Shown one piece after another: positions 7,580 to 15,849 of a stretch of DNA of 24,058 nucleotides. Position 1 is the first letter of the stretch; each line of letters opens with the position of its first letter. This stretch comes from JBPCOB01 sp051000715 (GTDB lineage Bacteria > Actinomycetota > Actinomycetes > JALYNC01): the NCBI GenBank assembly GCA_051000715.1, contig JBPCOB010000115.1:1-24058 (forward strand), given 5' to 3'. A model generated the notes under the pieces. That model was not told the origin of the DNA. It saw nothing but the letters and a program-made list of their open reading frames with translations, and made no database searches. The position numbers were made by a program, and so were the translations under genes.

Positions 7580-8767
7580 ATGGCGCGGATCGGGATCGCC
7601 AGCCGCCTCTACCGCGGCGAGGTCTCCTACGACTTCGTCGGCCGACGCCGCCGGTGGTATGCCCTCAGCGGCTTGGTGCTTGTGATCAGCCTGGCCAGCC
7701 TGCTGTTCAAGGGCGTGCACCTGGGGATCGACTTCAAGGGCGGCGCGGAGTTCCGGCTCCCCAGCCACGGTCACTCCACCGGCGACGCGCAGGAAGCCGC
7801 CACCTCGGCCGGCGTCACGCAGGTGGCGGCGGCCAAGATCGGTCAAGGCAACCTGCGGGTCCAGACCGAGGCGCTGTCGAACGAGCAGACCAACAAGGTG
7901 CAGGCGGCGCTGGCCCAGCGGTTCGGCGTCGCCGTCAACGACGTGGCGGTCACCAACGTCGGCCCCACCTGGGGAAATGAGATCACCAACAAGGCCGTGC
8001 AGGGCCTGGTCGGCTTCCTCGTCGCCGTCGTGGCCTACCTGTCATTCCGGTTCGAGCCGAAGATGGCCGCCGCCGCGATCATCGCGCTGATCCACGACCT
8101 CATCATCACCGCCGGCATCTACTCCCTCGTCGGTTTCGAGGTCACCCCGTCCACCGTCATCGCGCTGCTGACCATCCTGGGTTACTCCCTCTACGACACG
8201 GTCGTGGTCTTCGACAAGGTGCGGGAGAACACTCAGGGACTCGCCGGCGGCAGCCGGATGACCTTCAGCCAGGCCGCCAACCTCGCGGTCAACCAGACCC
8301 TGGTGCGCTCGATCAACACCTCCGTGATCGCGTTGCTGCCGGTGGCCGCGCTGCTGTTCATCGGCGCCGGCCTGCTCGGCGCCGGCACGCTGAAGGACCT
8401 CTCGCTGGCCCTGTTCATCGGGCTGGCCTCGGGCGCGTACTCCTCGATCTTCACCGCGACCCCGCTGGTGTGCGACTTCAAGGAGCGGGAGTCGCAGTTC
8501 AAGGCGCTGGCCCGCCGGGTCCAGGCCCGGCAGAGCGGCCTGGCACCCCGGGGTGCAGGCTCGGTGGCTGTGGCCACCGCCACCGCGGGCGCACCCGCCG
8601 GTACGGCGACCGCCGTACTGGAGCGGCCGGAGCCCTCGTCGCCGGCCGCGTCGCCGCTCGCGTCGTCACCCGCCCGGCCCAGTGGCGCCCGACCTTCCCG
8701 CCCTCAGCAGCCCCGCCGGCGTGGCGGTCGGTCGGGCCGGCCGAGCGGGAGCAAGCGGCGGCGTTGA
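7580..8767 (+). CDS. secF: Protein translocase subunit SecF
   Basis: The product is 395 residues. It is the partner of SecD in the Sec accessory complex. AAGGAGG at 7566-7572 is 7 bases before the ATG. TM1 is at ~27-44 (YALSGLVLVISLASLLF), then GIDFKGGAEF, the small periplasmic domain, and five C-terminal membrane segments. Conserved blocks include LGYSLYDTVVVFDKVREN, with the expected Asp, and LVRSINTSV. After the last membrane helix and CDFKERESQFKAL comes an unusually long (about 85-residue) cytoplasmic tail rich in Ala/Pro/Ser, ending in a cluster of Arg/Lys (RRRGGRSGRPSGSKRRR). The tail resembles ribosome- or lipid-contacting basic tails, but its function is not known. Its stop overlaps the apt start. 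Confidence 0.96.
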   Translation: MARIGIASRLYRGEVSYDFVGRRRRWYALSGLVLVISLASLLFKGVHLGIDFKGGAEFRLPSHGHSTGDAQEAATSAGVTQVAAAKIGQGNLRVQTEALSNEQTNKVQAALAQRFGVAVNDVAVTNVGPTWGNEITNKAVQGLVGFLVAVVAYLSFRFEPKMAAAAIIALIHDLIITAGIYSLVGFEVTPSTVIALLTILGYSLYDTVVVFDKVRENTQGLAGGSRMTFSQAANLAVNQTLVRSINTSVIALLPVAALLFIGAGLLGAGTLKDLSLALFIGLASGAYSSIFTATPLVCDFKERESQFKALARRVQARQSGLAPRGAGSVAVATATAGAPAGTATAVLERPEPSSPAASPLASSPARPSGARPSRPQQPRRRGGRSGRPSGSKRRR

Positions 8768-9303
8768 GCTCGCCGCCAACCGACCTGGCGAGAGCCCTGC
8801 TCCCGCGGATCCGGGACATCGCGGATTACCCGCGTCCGGGGATCGTGTTCAAGGACATCTCGCCGCTGCTGGCCGATCCCGCCGCCTTCGCGGCCGCGGT
8901 CGACGCCGTCGCGGGCGACCGCAGGTGGGGAGCGGTGAACAAGGTGGTCGGCATCGAGGCCCGGGGTTTCATCTTCGCCGCCCCGGTCGCCTACCGCCTC
9001 GGTGCCGGCTTCGTGCCGGTCCGCAAGGCGGGCAAGCTGCCGTCGACGACGTACGGCGAGAGCTATGAGCTCGAGTACGGCTCGGCCACCATCGAGGTGC
9101 ATCGCGACGCCTTCGCGCCGGGAGACTCGGTGTTGATCGTGGACGACGTACTGGCCACGGGGGGCACGGCGGCCGCGGCCCGGCGGCTCGTCGAGCGGGC
9201 CGGCGCCAAGGTGACCGGGCTGTCGGTGCTGATCGAGCTCGCTGCGCTGGCGGGGCGGGAGCGGCTGCCCGGTCTGGACGTCGACGCGGTGCTGCTGGTC
9301 TGA
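8764..9303 (+). CDS. apt: Adenine phosphoribosyltransferase
   Basis: The product is 179 residues. It converts adenine plus PRPP to AMP and pyrophosphate (purine salvage, cytosol). Visible motifs are the N-terminal RIRDIADYPRPGIVFKDISPLL, GIEARGFIFAAPVAY, VPVRKAGKLP and the PRPP loop VLIVDDVLATGGTAAA (~residues 122-137). I chose the TTG at 8764: it gives the family's normal N-terminus and overlaps the secF stop as TTGA. No GTG or ATG lies in frame nearby; upstream in-frame sequence is secF coding sequence. GGGAG lies about 13 bases upstream, farther than ideal, so translation probably depends on coupling to secF. The secD-secF-apt-rel order is conserved in actinobacteria. Confidence 0.93.
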   Translation: MSSPPTDLARALLPRIRDIADYPRPGIVFKDISPLLADPAAFAAAVDAVAGDRRWGAVNKVVGIEARGFIFAAPVAYRLGAGFVPVRKAGKLPSTTYGESYELEYGSATIEVHRDAFAPGDSVLIVDDVLATGGTAAAARRLVERAGAKVTGLSVLIELAALAGRERLPGLDVDAVLLV

Positions 9304-9334
9304 ACCAGCACGCTGAACGGCGGGGCCTGGTCGT

Positions 9335-9340
9335 TACCAT
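9335..9340 (+). promoter_or_regulatory. Possible -10 element for rel
   Basis: TACCAT at 9335-9340, with CTGAAC 16 bases upstream (9313-9318), lies in the 63-base gap between apt and rel. It would give a leader of about 20 bases before the GTG. The match is modest; rel may equally be read from the Sec/apt operon. Confidence 0.25.
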
Positions 9341-9366
9341 GGAGTCCCAGACCCGAGGAGCGGCCC

Positions 9367-11724
9367 GTGCCCCGTGACGCGGCGCCGGTCGACGCCGCCG
9401 CCGCCAAGCCGGTGGCCGTCGGCGTACCGGTCGGCGCGCCGGAGGAGCCGTCCGGTGGTACCAGCCGCGGGGTCCGCAACCGGTTGGCCCGGATCGGCAG
9501 CACCAAGGCGGGCTCCGGCCCGCCGGTCCTGGAGCCGCTGTTCAAGGTCGTCCGCGGCAACCACCCCAAGGCCGACCTGCGAGCGGTGCAGCGCGCGTAC
9601 GAGGTGGCCGAGGCCTGTCACCGCGGCCAACGTCGGCGCAGCGGTGATCCCTACATCACCCACCCGCTCGCAGTGACGACCATCCTGGCCGAGCTCGGCA
9701 TGACGCCGCCGACCCTGTGCGCGGCGCTGCTGCACGACACGGTCGAGGACACCACGATGACCGTGGCCACGATCGCCCGCGAGTTCGGCGACGAGGTTGC
9801 CGCCCTGGTGGACGGGGTCACCAAGCTGGACAAGGTCAAGTTCGGCGAGGCGGCGCAGGCCGAGACCATCCGCAAGATGGTGGTGGCGATGGCTCGCGAC
9901 ATCAGGGTGCTGGTGATCAAGCTGGCCGACCGGCTGCACAACGTACGTACCCTGCAGTACCTGCCGCGGGACAAGCAGGAGCGCATGGCCCGCGAGACGC
10001 TGGAGATCTACGCCCCGCTGGCGCACCGGCTGGGCATGAACACGATCAAGTGGGAGCTCGAGGACCTTTCCTTCGCCAACCTCTACCCGAAGCGGTACGA
10101 CGAGATCGTCGAGATGGTGGCCGAGCGGGCACCCAGCCGCGACAACTACCTCGCGAGCGTGGTCGACTCGGTCGGTGCGGACCTGAAGGCGGCCAAGATC
10201 CGAGCCACCGTGACGGGGCGGCCGAAGCACTACTACTCGATCTACCAGAAGATGATCGTCCGCGGCCGGGACTTCACCGACATCTACGACCTGGTCGGTA
10301 TCCGCATCCTGGTGGACAGCGTGCGCGACTGCTACGCCGCGCTCGGCACGATCCACGCCTCGTGGAACCCGGTGCCGGGCCGGTTCAAGGACTACATCGC
10401 GATCCCGAAGTTCAACATGTACCAGTCCCTGCACACCTCGGTGATCGGACCCGAGGGCAAGCCGGTCGAGATGCAGATCCGCAGCTTCGACATGCACCGG
10501 CGGGCCGAGTACGGGATCGCGGCGCACTGGAAGTACAAGGAGACCGCGGTCACGGCGGTGTCGAACACCCACCGCCGGACCGACGTCGGTGGCGCCGACC
10601 CGGGCGAGATGGTCTGGCTGCGCCAGCTGCTGGACTGGCAGCAGGAGACCTCCGACCCGAGCGAGTTCCTCGACTCGCTGCGCTTCGACCTGCACGCGGC
10701 CGAGGTCTTCGTCTTCACTCCCAAGGGCGACGTCATCTCGCTGACCACGGGTGCCACACCGGTCGACTTCGCCTACGCCGTGCACACCGAGGTGGGTCAT
10801 CGCTGCATCGGCGCCCGCGTCAACGGCCGGCTGGTTCCGCTGGAGTCCGCGCTGCACAACGGCGACGTCGTCGAGATCTTCACCTCCAAGGCGCCCACCG
10901 CAGCTCCCAGCCAGGACTGGCTGGGCTTCGTTGCCAGCGCTCGGGCCCGCAACAAGATCCGCCAGTGGTTCGCCCGGGAGCGTCGCGACGACGCGATCGA
11001 CGCCGGTAAGGAGTCGATCGGCCGGGCGATGCGCAAGCAGGGCCTGCCGCTGCAGCGGCTGTTCGCCGGCGAGGCGCTCGTCACGTTGGCCAGAGACCTG
11101 CGCTACCCCGACGTGTCGGCGCTCTATGCCGCGGTGGGTGAGGGCCACCTTTCGGCTCAGACCGTGGTGCAGCGGCTGGTCACCTCGATGGGCGGACCCG
11201 AGGGCGCCGCCGAGGACCTGGCTGAGACCGCGCTACCGACCCGCTCGGCACCTCGGCCGGGGACCGACCCGGGTGTCGTCGTCAAGGGCGCCGGTGATGT
11301 CTGGGTCAAGCTGGCCCGCTGCTGTACGCCGGTGCCCGGTGACACCGTCGTCGGGTACGTCACCCGGGGCCGGGGAGTGTCGGTGCACCGGGCCGACTGC
11401 GACAACGTCGACGGGCTGGCCGCCGAGCCCGGGCGCCTGGTCGAGGTGGAGTGGGCGCCCTCGGCCGCCTCGGTGTTCCTGGTAGCGATCCAGGTCGAGG
11501 CGTTGGACCGCAACCGGTTGCTCTCCGATGTGAGCCGGGTGCTCTCCGACGCCCACGTCAACATCCTGTCCGCGATGGTGACCACGACCCGCGACCGGGT
11601 CGCGGTGAGCCGGTTCACCTTCGAGATGGGTGACCCCAAGCACCTGGGTCACCTGCTGCGCGCCGTACGCGGCGTGCAGGGCGTGTACGACGCCTACCGG
11701 GTGACCAGCGGCAAGGCCGGCTGA
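9367..11724 (+). CDS. rel: Bifunctional (p)ppGpp synthetase/hydrolase Rel
   Basis: The product is 785 residues, the normal length for actinobacterial Rel/RSH. It makes (p)ppGpp from ATP and GTP/GDP during the stringent response on stalled ribosomes and degrades it otherwise. The domains are in order. An HD hydrolase domain has HPLAVTTILAELG, the key HDTVED (~123-128) and RLHNVRTL, so hydrolase activity is likely retained. The synthetase domain has KHYYSIYQKM, FKDYIAIPKFNMYQSLHT and AEYGIAAHWKYKE (~283-395). The TGS domain (~447-508) starts VFVFTPKGDVISL. A conserved-Cys region (~646-680) has ARCCTPVPGD and ADC. The C-terminal ACT domain starts near residue 705. The GTG at 9367 has GAGGAG 7 bases upstream. 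Upstream of the HD domain is a ~55-residue Ala/Pro-rich variable extension. Confidence 0.97.
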   Translation: MPRDAAPVDAAAAKPVAVGVPVGAPEEPSGGTSRGVRNRLARIGSTKAGSGPPVLEPLFKVVRGNHPKADLRAVQRAYEVAEACHRGQRRRSGDPYITHPLAVTTILAELGMTPPTLCAALLHDTVEDTTMTVATIAREFGDEVAALVDGVTKLDKVKFGEAAQAETIRKMVVAMARDIRVLVIKLADRLHNVRTLQYLPRDKQERMARETLEIYAPLAHRLGMNTIKWELEDLSFANLYPKRYDEIVEMVAERAPSRDNYLASVVDSVGADLKAAKIRATVTGRPKHYYSIYQKMIVRGRDFTDIYDLVGIRILVDSVRDCYAALGTIHASWNPVPGRFKDYIAIPKFNMYQSLHTSVIGPEGKPVEMQIRSFDMHRRAEYGIAAHWKYKETAVTAVSNTHRRTDVGGADPGEMVWLRQLLDWQQETSDPSEFLDSLRFDLHAAEVFVFTPKGDVISLTTGATPVDFAYAVHTEVGHRCIGARVNGRLVPLESALHNGDVVEIFTSKAPTAAPSQDWLGFVASARARNKIRQWFARERRDDAIDAGKESIGRAMRKQGLPLQRLFAGEALVTLARDLRYPDVSALYAAVGEGHLSAQTVVQRLVTSMGGPEGAAEDLAETALPTRSAPRPGTDPGVVVKGAGDVWVKLARCCTPVPGDTVVGYVTRGRGVSVHRADCDNVDGLAAEPGRLVEVEWAPSAASVFLVAIQVEALDRNRLLSDVSRVLSDAHVNILSAMVTTTRDRVAVSRFTFEMGDPKHLGHLLRAVRGVQGVYDAYRVTSGKAG

Positions 11725-11739
11725 CCCGAGACCAGCCGG
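11717..11739. terminator. Possible bidirectional hairpin between rel and antiporter gene
   Basis: CCGGCT (11717-11722) and AGCCGG (11734-11739) form a 6-bp stem with an 11-base loop. It spans the rel stop codon, in the 36-base gap of two convergent genes. There is no T-tract; it is weak as an intrinsic terminator. Confidence 0.25.
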
Positions 11740-11760
11740 GGCTGACGCCGACCTTCGCCG

Positions 11761-12939
11761 CTACCGAGCGGTCCGCCGGCCGTGGCCCGGCCGGAGCAGG
11801 AGTCTGCCGACCGGTTCCGCGGCGCGGGCTGCCAGCGGTCCGGTCACGGCCATGAGCAGGACGTAGGTCGCGGCCAGCGTCGCCAGCCTTGGCTCGAGCC
11901 CGGCTGCGACGGCCAGCCCGGCGATGACCACGGAGAACTCGCCGCGCGCCACCAGAGCGCCACCAGCCCGCAGGCCGGCCAGCGTCGGCAGGCCTGCACG
12001 ACGGCCGGCGTACCACCCGACGGTGACCTTGGTCGCGGCGGTGACCAGCCCAAGCAGTAGCGCCGGCACCGCGACGGCGGGGATGGAGCCTGGATCGGTC
12101 TGCAGGCCGAAGAACACGAAGAAGACGGCTGCGAAGAGATCTCGGAGTGGCCGCAGGACCACCCGTGCGCTGCCGGCAACCTCCCCGGACAGCGCGAGGC
12201 CCACGAGGAAGGCCCCTACCGCAGCCGACACCTGAAGCTGCTGAGCCAGGCCGGCGACCAGGATCGCCAGCCCCAGCACGCGAAGCAGCAGCAGCTCGTC
12301 GTCGGACGTGAAGACCGCATTGCTGATCTGATGGCCGAAGCGAAGGGCTGCGAGAAGGACCAGCACCACGACGACAACTGCGATGCCGATGGTGGTCAGG
12401 CCATGAACCACGCCGGAGCCGGCGAGTACCGCGGAGAGGATCGGCAGGTAGACGGCCATTGCGAGGTCCTCGATGACCAGCAGGCTGAGCACCGTCGGCG
12501 TCTCCGCGCTGCCGGTGCGCCCCAGGTCGGACAGCGTCTTGGCGATCACCCCGGAGCTGCTGATGTAGGTCACGCCACCCAGGACGACGGCCGCGACCGG
12601 CCCCCAACCCAGCAAGAGAGCGGCGACCGCCCCCGGGAGAGCGTTCAGCACGAGGTCGACCAGGCCGCTGTCTGCATGGGCGTAAAGCCCACCAAGTAGT
12701 TCCTTCGCCGAGTACTCCAGCCCCAGGGTCAGCAGCAGCAGCACCACGCCGATCTCGGCGCCGGTGCTGACGAACTCCTCGCTGGTGGCTAGGGGGAGCA
12801 GGCCGCCCTGGCCGAAGGCGAGCCCGGCGAGCAGGTAGACCGGGATCGGCGAGATCCCGATCCGCTTGGCCAGGGTTCCGACGATCCCCAACCCGAGAAC
12901 GACACCGCCGATCTCCATGAGCAGCGCGGCTGGGTGCAT
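11761..12939 (-). CDS. CPA2-family cation:proton antiporter (KefB-like membrane domain)
   Basis: The product is 392 residues, almost all membrane: about 11-12 hydrophobic segments. CPA2 antiporters exchange K+ or Na+ for H+ across the cytoplasmic membrane. Family marks are GVVLLLLTLGLEYS, VTYISSSGVIAKTLSDLG, VIEDLAMAVYLPIL with the ion-site Asp, VSAAVGAFLVGLALSG and FFVFFGLQTDP. The protein ends soon after the last helix with a basic tail (GHGRRTAR). There is no RCK/TrkA-N domain, and no adjacent TrkA-C regulatory subunit gene, which often accompanies this subgroup. The ATG at 12939 has GGGAG about 4 bases upstream. It lies 27 bases after the cyclophilin gene on the same strand and is probably co-transcribed. 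The transported ion cannot be told from sequence. Confidence 0.88.
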   Translation of the reverse strand: MHPAALLMEIGGVVLGLGIVGTLAKRIGISPIPVYLLAGLAFGQGGLLPLATSEEFVSTGAEIGVVLLLLTLGLEYSAKELLGGLYAHADSGLVDLVLNALPGAVAALLLGWGPVAAVVLGGVTYISSSGVIAKTLSDLGRTGSAETPTVLSLLVIEDLAMAVYLPILSAVLAGSGVVHGLTTIGIAVVVVVLVLLAALRFGHQISNAVFTSDDELLLLRVLGLAILVAGLAQQLQVSAAVGAFLVGLALSGEVAGSARVVLRPLRDLFAAVFFVFFGLQTDPGSIPAVAVPALLLGLVTAATKVTVGWYAGRRAGLPTLAGLRAGGALVARGEFSVVIAGLAVAAGLEPRLATLAATYVLLMAVTGPLAARAAEPVGRLLLRPGHGRRTAR

Positions 12940-12966
12940 GACGCTCCCGGTCTCGCCAGCGGGCGG

Positions 12967-13773
12967 TCAGGCCTTCTTCGCGACAGTGAAGGTCTCGATC
13001 GTCACGGGCGACTTGGGCTTGCCGTCACCGGGCGGGTTGGAGCCCGCGGCGGCAATCTTCTGCAGGACGTCCAGCCCGGAGGTGATCCGCCCGAACGGGG
13101 TGTAGTTGGGCCCGAGCTGGCTGTCCTTGTAGACCAGGAAGAACTGGCTGCCGTTGGTGTTCGGCCCGCTGTTGGCCATCGCCACCGTGCCGGCCGGATA
13201 GGTCGCGCCGGTGAGGTTCTCGTCCGGGAAGGCGAAGCCGGGACCGCCACTGCCGGTGCCGGTCGGGTCGCCGCACTGGAGCACATTCAGCCCGCCCGAC
13301 GTGAGCCGGTGGCAGGGTGTCTTGTCGAAGTACCTCTTGGCGGCCAGGTACCGGATCGCGTTGGTGGTGCAGGACGCCCTCGAGGTCAACAGGTCGAACT
13401 TGACCGTGCCCCGGTTGGTCACCACGGTGGCGGCGTACGGCGTGATCTTGTCCAGGTTCGTGGCGGAGGGCAGGCCGACGTCGCGGGCGGCCTTCTCCCC
13501 GGCCGAACGGGTGTAGGCGCAGGCACCGGCCACGCTACCGGTGGGGGTCGGGCTCGCGGTGCCGGTCGGGTTGGCCGCCACCTTGGCCGCGCCGCTGGAG
13601 CCGGCCAGCTTGACGGCGATGAAGACGACTCCGCCGAGCACGAGCAGAGCGGACAGCACCGCTCCGATGGCGGCGTTGCGGCGCCGCGCCCGCTGCCGGG
13701 CGGCGATGCGCCGGGCGGCCTGCCGTGCCAGCCGCTGCCGCTCGTTCTCGCGTATCCGTCTGCTGCCAGCCAC
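12967..13773 (-). CDS. Membrane-anchored cyclophilin-type peptidyl-prolyl isomerase
   Basis: The product is 268 residues. The very basic cytoplasmic N-terminus (residues 1-33, rich in RQ and RR) is followed by one membrane segment (~34-57, AAIGAVLSALLVLGGVVFIAV), a Ser/Thr/Pro linker, and a cyclophilin domain from ~98. Recognisable blocks are GTVKFDLL, YFDKTPCHRL, QCGDPTGTGSGGPGFAFPDE, GTVAMANSGPNTNGSQFF and YTPFGRI. It probably assists folding of exported proteins on the outer face of the membrane. The start is GTG 13773 with GGGAG 4 bases upstream; the frame stays open far upstream only as an antisense shadow of hisS. In actinobacteria this gene typically lies between rel and the MBL-hisS pair, as here. 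Confidence 0.9.
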   Translation of the reverse strand: MAGSRRIRENERQRLARQAARRIAARQRARRRNAAIGAVLSALLVLGGVVFIAVKLAGSSGAAKVAANPTGTASPTPTGSVAGACAYTRSAGEKAARDVGLPSATNLDKITPYAATVVTNRGTVKFDLLTSRASCTTNAIRYLAAKRYFDKTPCHRLTSGGLNVLQCGDPTGTGSGGPGFAFPDENLTGATYPAGTVAMANSGPNTNGSQFFLVYKDSQLGPNYTPFGRITSGLDVLQKIAAAGSNPPGDGKPKSPVTIETFTVAKKA

Positions 13774-13808
13774 GCCGCTCCCAATCGTCGTCTTCCCGGG
13801 CCGACCGG

Positions 13809-13814
13809 AGTCTA
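13809..13814 (-). promoter_or_regulatory. Candidate -10 element for the cyclophilin gene
   Basis: On the minus strand TAGACT (13814 down to 13809) matches the actinobacterial -10 consensus TAnnnT and lies 35 bases upstream of the GTG. No convincing -35 is seen at 16-18 bases. The 129-base divergent gap to the MBL gene should hold promoters for both directions. Confidence 0.3.
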
Positions 13815-13902
13815 GGGAGTTCACCGGTATCGGTTCGCCGGTCGGCGTCGGCCGCCGGTAGCCTTCCGGTGTTCCCAGTCGGTCGTCTCCGGGAGGACGC
13901 GC

Positions 13903-14586
13903 GTGCTCATAGCCGGGTTCCCGGCCGGCGTGTTCGCCACGAACTGTTACGTCGTCGCACCGGCGCCCGGCGAGGACTGCGTGGTGGTCGACCCCGGCCA
14001 GGACGCCACCGACGGGGTGGCCGAGCTGGTCCGCGAGCACCGGCTGCGGCCGGTCGCGGTCCTGCTCACCCACGGCCATCTCGACCACGTCTGGTCCGTG
14101 GTGCCGGTGTGCGGCGCGCACGACGTGCCGGCCTACGTGCACCCGGCGGACCGGGCGCTGCTGTCCGACCCGGCCCGCGGCCTGTCCCGTGACATGGGCG
14201 CGCTGCTCGGCGGGTTGACCTTCACCGAGCCGGCCGACGTACGCCCGCTCGAGGAGACCACCGGGCTCCGGCTGGCCGGCCTGGAGATCCGGGTGGACCT
14301 CGCCGCCGGCCACACCCCCGGATCGGTGACCTTCGGGCTGCCCGGGGACGAGCCGGTGCTGTTCTCCGGTGACCTGCTCTTCGCCGGCTCCATCGGCCGG
14401 ACCGACCTGCCCGGCGGGGACTACGCCGAGATCCTGCGTTCCCTGGCCCGGGTCTGCCTGCCGCTGCCGGACTCGACCGCGGTGCTGTCCGGGCACGGAC
14501 CGGCCACCAGTATCGGCCGTGAGCGGGCCGCGAACCCGTACCTGCGCGAGGCGGCTCCGCTGGTCGGCCCGCGCCGGAGCATGTAG
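13903..14586 (+). CDS. Metallo-beta-lactamase fold hydrolase (glyoxalase II-like)
   Basis: The product is 227 residues. It belongs to the glyoxalase II-like branch of the MBL superfamily, Zn-dependent hydrolases of thioesters and related bonds; the actual substrate is unknown. The first metal motif HGHLDH is at 57-62, the next His in AAGHTPGSVTF, the bridging Asp in FSGDLLFAGSIGR, and the last His in LSGHGPATSIGRER. TNCYVV near the N-terminus is typical. The GTG at 13903 has GGGAGG upstream at 6 bases. It ends with TAG directly before the hisS ATG (no gap), so hisS is translated from the same message. The MBL-hisS pairing is conserved in actinobacteria, but the functional link is not known. 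Confidence 0.9.
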   Translation: MLIAGFPAGVFATNCYVVAPAPGEDCVVVDPGQDATDGVAELVREHRLRPVAVLLTHGHLDHVWSVVPVCGAHDVPAYVHPADRALLSDPARGLSRDMGALLGGLTFTEPADVRPLEETTGLRLAGLEIRVDLAAGHTPGSVTFGLPGDEPVLFSGDLLFAGSIGRTDLPGGDYAEILRSLARVCLPLPDSTAVLSGHGPATSIGRERAANPYLREAAPLVGPRRSM

Positions 14587-15849
14587 ATGGCCGGCGCCTT
14601 CTCCGCCCCCAAGGGCACCTACGACCTGCTGCCACCGAGGTCGGAGGTATTCCTCGCCGTCCGGGAGGCGCTCTCGGGGCCGGTACGGCTGGCCGGCTAC
14701 GGCTACGCCGAGACCCCGACCTTCGAGGACACCGCGCTGTTCGAGCGGGGGATCGGTGAGTCGACCGACGTGGTGACCAAGGAGATGTACACCTTCGCCG
14801 ATCGCGGCGAGCGCTCGGTCACGCTGCGCCCCGACGGCACCGCGGGCGTCCTGCGCGCCGCGCTCGAGCGCGGACTTCACCGGGGATCGCTGCCGGTCAA
14901 GCTCTGGTACTCGGGGTCGTTCTACCGCTACGAGCGACCGCAGGCCGGCCGCTACCGGCACTTCTCCCAGCTGGGCGCGGAGGCGCTCGGCGTCGAGGAT
15001 CCCGCGCTGGATGCCGAACTGATCGTGCTGGCCGCGGACGGCTACCGTCGGGCCGGGTTGGGCGGCGTGCGCCTGGAGCTCAACTCGCTGGGCGACCGCG
15101 CGTGCCGGCCGGCGTACCGGGCCCGGTTGCAGGAGTTCCTTCGCGACCTGGAGCTGGACGCGGAGACCCGGCGACGGGTCGAGCTCAACCCGCTGCGCGT
15201 CCTTGACGACAAGCGGCCCGAGGTCCGCGCCCAGCTCGCCGAGGTACCCCTCGTAGGCGACTTCCTGTGCGCGGCTTGCAGGGCGTACCACGACGGCGTC
15301 CGCCAGCACCTCGCCGACGCGGCGGTGTCGTGGCAGGACTCCCCGCGGCTGGTTCGCGGCTTGGACTACTACACCCGTACGACGTTCAGCTTCGTTCACG
15401 ACGGGCTGGGGGCGCAGTCGGAGATCGGCGGCGGCGGTCGGTACGACGGGCTGTCGGAGCTGATCGGTGGTCCCGAACTGCCCGGCGTCGGGTGGGCGCT
15501 CGGTGTCGACCGTACCGTGCTGGCCCTCGAGGTCGAGGGCGTCCCGGTGCCGGTGCCGCCGCGGTGCCAGGTCTTCGCCGTACCGCTGGGCGGGGCCGCG
15601 CGGCGGTACGTCTTCGGCCTGGTCCGAGCGCTGCGCGAAGACGGAATCGAAGCCGACATGGCCTTCGGCGGCCGCGGGCTCAAGGGCGCGATGAGGGCGG
15701 CGGACCGTTCCGGAGCGCGCTTCGCCGTGGTCGTCGGGGATCGGGACCTGGACACCGACACGGCCGAGGTCAGGGATCTGACCAGCGCGGAGCAGGTGAC
15801 CGTGCCGCTCGCCGAGCTGGTCGGCACGGTGCGTGAGCGGCTGTCGTGA
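14587..15849 (+). CDS. hisS: Histidyl-tRNA synthetase
   Basis: The product is 420 residues. This class II synthetase charges tRNA-His with histidine. It begins with the standard FSAPKGTYDLLPP. Motif 2 lies in YRYERPQAGRYRHFSQLGAE (~113-132), the histidine-specific HisA motif is LVRGLDYYTRTTF (~256-268), and motif 3 is in GVGWALGVDRTVLAL. The C-terminal anticodon-binding domain spans about 325-420. GGAG at 14576-14579 is 7 bases from the ATG, inside the end of the MBL gene. The stop overlaps the aspS GTG (GTGA). No unusual features were seen. Confidence 0.97.
   Translation: MAGAFSAPKGTYDLLPPRSEVFLAVREALSGPVRLAGYGYAETPTFEDTALFERGIGESTDVVTKEMYTFADRGERSVTLRPDGTAGVLRAALERGLHRGSLPVKLWYSGSFYRYERPQAGRYRHFSQLGAEALGVEDPALDAELIVLAADGYRRAGLGGVRLELNSLGDRACRPAYRARLQEFLRDLELDAETRRRVELNPLRVLDDKRPEVRAQLAEVPLVGDFLCAACRAYHDGVRQHLADAAVSWQDSPRLVRGLDYYTRTTFSFVHDGLGAQSEIGGGGRYDGLSELIGGPELPGVGWALGVDRTVLALEVEGVPVPVPPRCQVFAVPLGGAARRYVFGLVRALREDGIEADMAFGGRGLKGAMRAADRSGARFAVVVGDRDLDTDTAEVRDLTSAEQVTVPLAELVGTVRERLS

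Noticed and set aside
9334..11148. 604-codon minus-strand open frame opposite rel
   Set aside because: Antisense shadow of a strongly conserved gene; composition is His/Arg/Gly/Val-rich with no domain.
13774..15399. Long minus-strand open frame continuing upstream of the cyclophilin gene
   Set aside because: Antisense to hisS and the MBL gene; no similarity. The cyclophilin gene starts at GTG 13773 with its own ribosome site.
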